DNA from: Flavobacterium sp.
Lineage (GTDB): Bacteria > Bacteroidota > Bacteroidia > Flavobacteriales > Flavobacteriaceae
Assembly (NCBI GenBank): GCA_023253295.1
Contig: JALRGZ010000239.1
Coordinates: forward strand, 1-6,033
Length of the DNA stretch: 6,033 bases
Direction of reading: 5' to 3'
The position numbers and the translations under genes were made by a program. The notes beneath the pieces were generated by a model that was not told where the DNA came from, did not search any database, and saw nothing but the letters and a program-made list of their open reading frames with translations. Shown here piece by piece: positions 6,014 to 6,033 of the stretch. Position 1 is the stretch's first letter, and every line of letters starts with the position of its first letter.

Positions 6014-6033
6014 GTATCAATTATACAACAAAA

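Overview
The window looks like chromosomal DNA from a member of the Bacteroidetes, most likely a Flavobacteriaceae species. The DNA is AT-rich, most genes lack a Shine-Dalgarno sequence and have A-rich leaders, one promoter fits the Bacteroidetes -33/-7 pattern (TTTG-like and TAnnTTTG), and the protein families present (short PEP carboxylase with an RNSA end, HTH-tailed RecQ, bacterial deoxyhypusine-synthase-like enzyme, acidic-tailed small protein) are ones I associate with flavobacteria. This placement is from memory of the families, not from a search.

Layout. On the plus strand, the 3' part of ppc (phosphoenolpyruvate carboxylase) enters from the left edge and is followed 10 nt later by a DinB-like metal-binding protein. 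This block converges on a minus-strand block, with a 17-bp tail-to-tail CDS overlap at 1623-1639. The minus-strand block reads, in transcription order, a 73-aa unrecognised protein (right edge), a deoxyhypusine-synthase-family enzyme, a small protein with a very acidic tail, a strong intrinsic terminator, then recQ and a hypoxanthine/uracil-type DNA glycosylase. No gene-free stretch exceeds about 105 bases.

How the genes relate. ppc is anaplerotic carbon metabolism; the DinB-like gene behind it has no evident link. RecQ and the glycosylase are separated by only 2 nt and form a plausible DNA-repair operon. The deoxyhypusine-synthase-like gene and the acidic-tail gene are 10 nt apart, share a terminator and probably share a promoter at about 5740-5769.

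The most interesting item is the deoxyhypusine-synthase-like enzyme. It keeps the catalytic lysine and NAD-site motifs, but several residues that hold spermidine in the human enzyme are replaced, in a lineage that has no eIF5A to modify. Two perfect hairpins inside coding sequence (1187-1214 and 1691-1717) and the small charge-polarised protein at the right edge also deserve a look. I see no mobile element, CRISPR array, tRNA or rRNA.
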